Shown in pieces: positions 6,677 to 6,890 of a stretch of DNA of 6,890 bases; position 1 is the stretch's first letter, and the number at the start of each line of letters is the position of its first letter. The position numbers and the translations under genes are program-made. Under the pieces are notes generated by a model. That model searched no databases. It was not told the DNA's origin and was given only the letters and a program-made list of their open reading frames with translations. This DNA comes from Rhodospirillales bacterium (lineage in GTDB: Bacteria; Pseudomonadota; Alphaproteobacteria; Rhodospirillales; Casp-alpha2), in the NCBI GenBank assembly GCA_021775275.1, contig JAJFIE010000364.1:1-6890 (forward strand), read 5' to 3'.

Positions 6677-6890
6677 TTATGAGAACAGCTGCAAGATACC
6701 TTGTTCCGACTGACTGGCAAACGCGAGGGCCTGAGTACCCAGAGCCTGACGTGTTTGCAGGGCCAGCAGGTTGGCGCCTTCCTCGTTGAGGTCGGCCAAG
6801 GTGAACTTGGCGGCGCCACCCTCGAGGGTATTCACGTAATTTGCCGTGAAATCCAGTCGGGTTTTCAACAACGAAATGTTGCCACCAAGA
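6677..6890 (-). CDS. Flagellin, C-terminal part (gene continues past the window edge)
   Basis: Flagellin is the filament subunit exported by the flagellar type III apparatus. Seventy-one C-terminal codons are visible, ending in TAA at 6677-6679. The visible segment is the conserved C-terminal D1/D0 helix: LGGNISLLKTRLDFTANYV, then NTLEGGAAKFTLADLNEEGA, then NLLALQTRQALGTQALAFA, and the end GILQLFS. This matches the alphaproteobacterial flagellin type (compare ADLNEEGANLLALQTRQ). The N-terminal half and the surface-exposed variable domain lie outside the window. The gene converges on fkbM and ends in its own terminator, so it is a separate transcription unit. Whether it is called fliC or fla cannot be settled here. 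Confidence 0.93.
   Translation of the reverse strand, partial: LGGNISLLKTRLDFTANYVNTLEGGAAKFTLADLNEEGANLLALQTRQALGTQALAFASQSEQGILQLFS

Overview
The window reads as part of a surface-glycan locus in a motile Gram-negative bacterium, most likely an alphaproteobacterium of the Rhodospirillales type. This rests on three observations: a Kdo transferase whose N-terminus follows the alphaproteobacterial pattern, a flagellin C-terminus of the alphaproteobacterial kind, and moderate GC with dense coding. The species cannot be fixed from the sequence alone.

Layout. On the minus strand, running right to left, are a ManC/AlgA-type mannose-1-phosphate guanylyltransferase/mannose-6-phosphate isomerase (about 1239-2681) and then gmd, GDP-mannose 4,6-dehydratase (90-1160). 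An open reading frame may start just after gmd and leave the window at position 1. A 180-base divergent spacer (about 2682-2860) separates this unit from a plus-strand set. That set holds a WaaA/KdtA-like Kdo transferase (2861-4168), a radical SAM/SPASM protein that starts inside the waaA stop codon (4165-5580), and an FkbM-family methyltransferase (5680-6534). The right edge carries the last 71 codons of a flagellin gene on the minus strand (6677 to the edge), with a strong intrinsic terminator at about 6603-6637 lying between it and the methyltransferase.

How the genes fit together. ManC and Gmd would supply GDP-mannose and GDP-4-keto-6-deoxy-mannose, the precursor of GDP-linked 6-deoxyhexoses such as fucose, rhamnose or perosamine. 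The plus-strand trio looks like a glycan-modification cassette: a Kdo-type glycosyltransferase, a radical SAM enzyme of unknown substrate, and a probable sugar O-methyltransferase. The flagellin next door raises flagellin glycosylation as one possibility; LPS or capsule modification is the other.

The most notable signal is in ManC. Its isomerase (cupin) half keeps the family motifs, but the nucleotidyltransferase half departs from consensus at six conserved places, including the second metal-binding Asp (WSDVGSW has become WRNTHSW). The second is the compact waaA-like/radical SAM/fkbM cassette with translational coupling, in which the radical SAM protein carries an unrecognised helical N-terminal region of about 185 residues. 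No tRNA, rRNA, CRISPR array or insertion sequence was seen.
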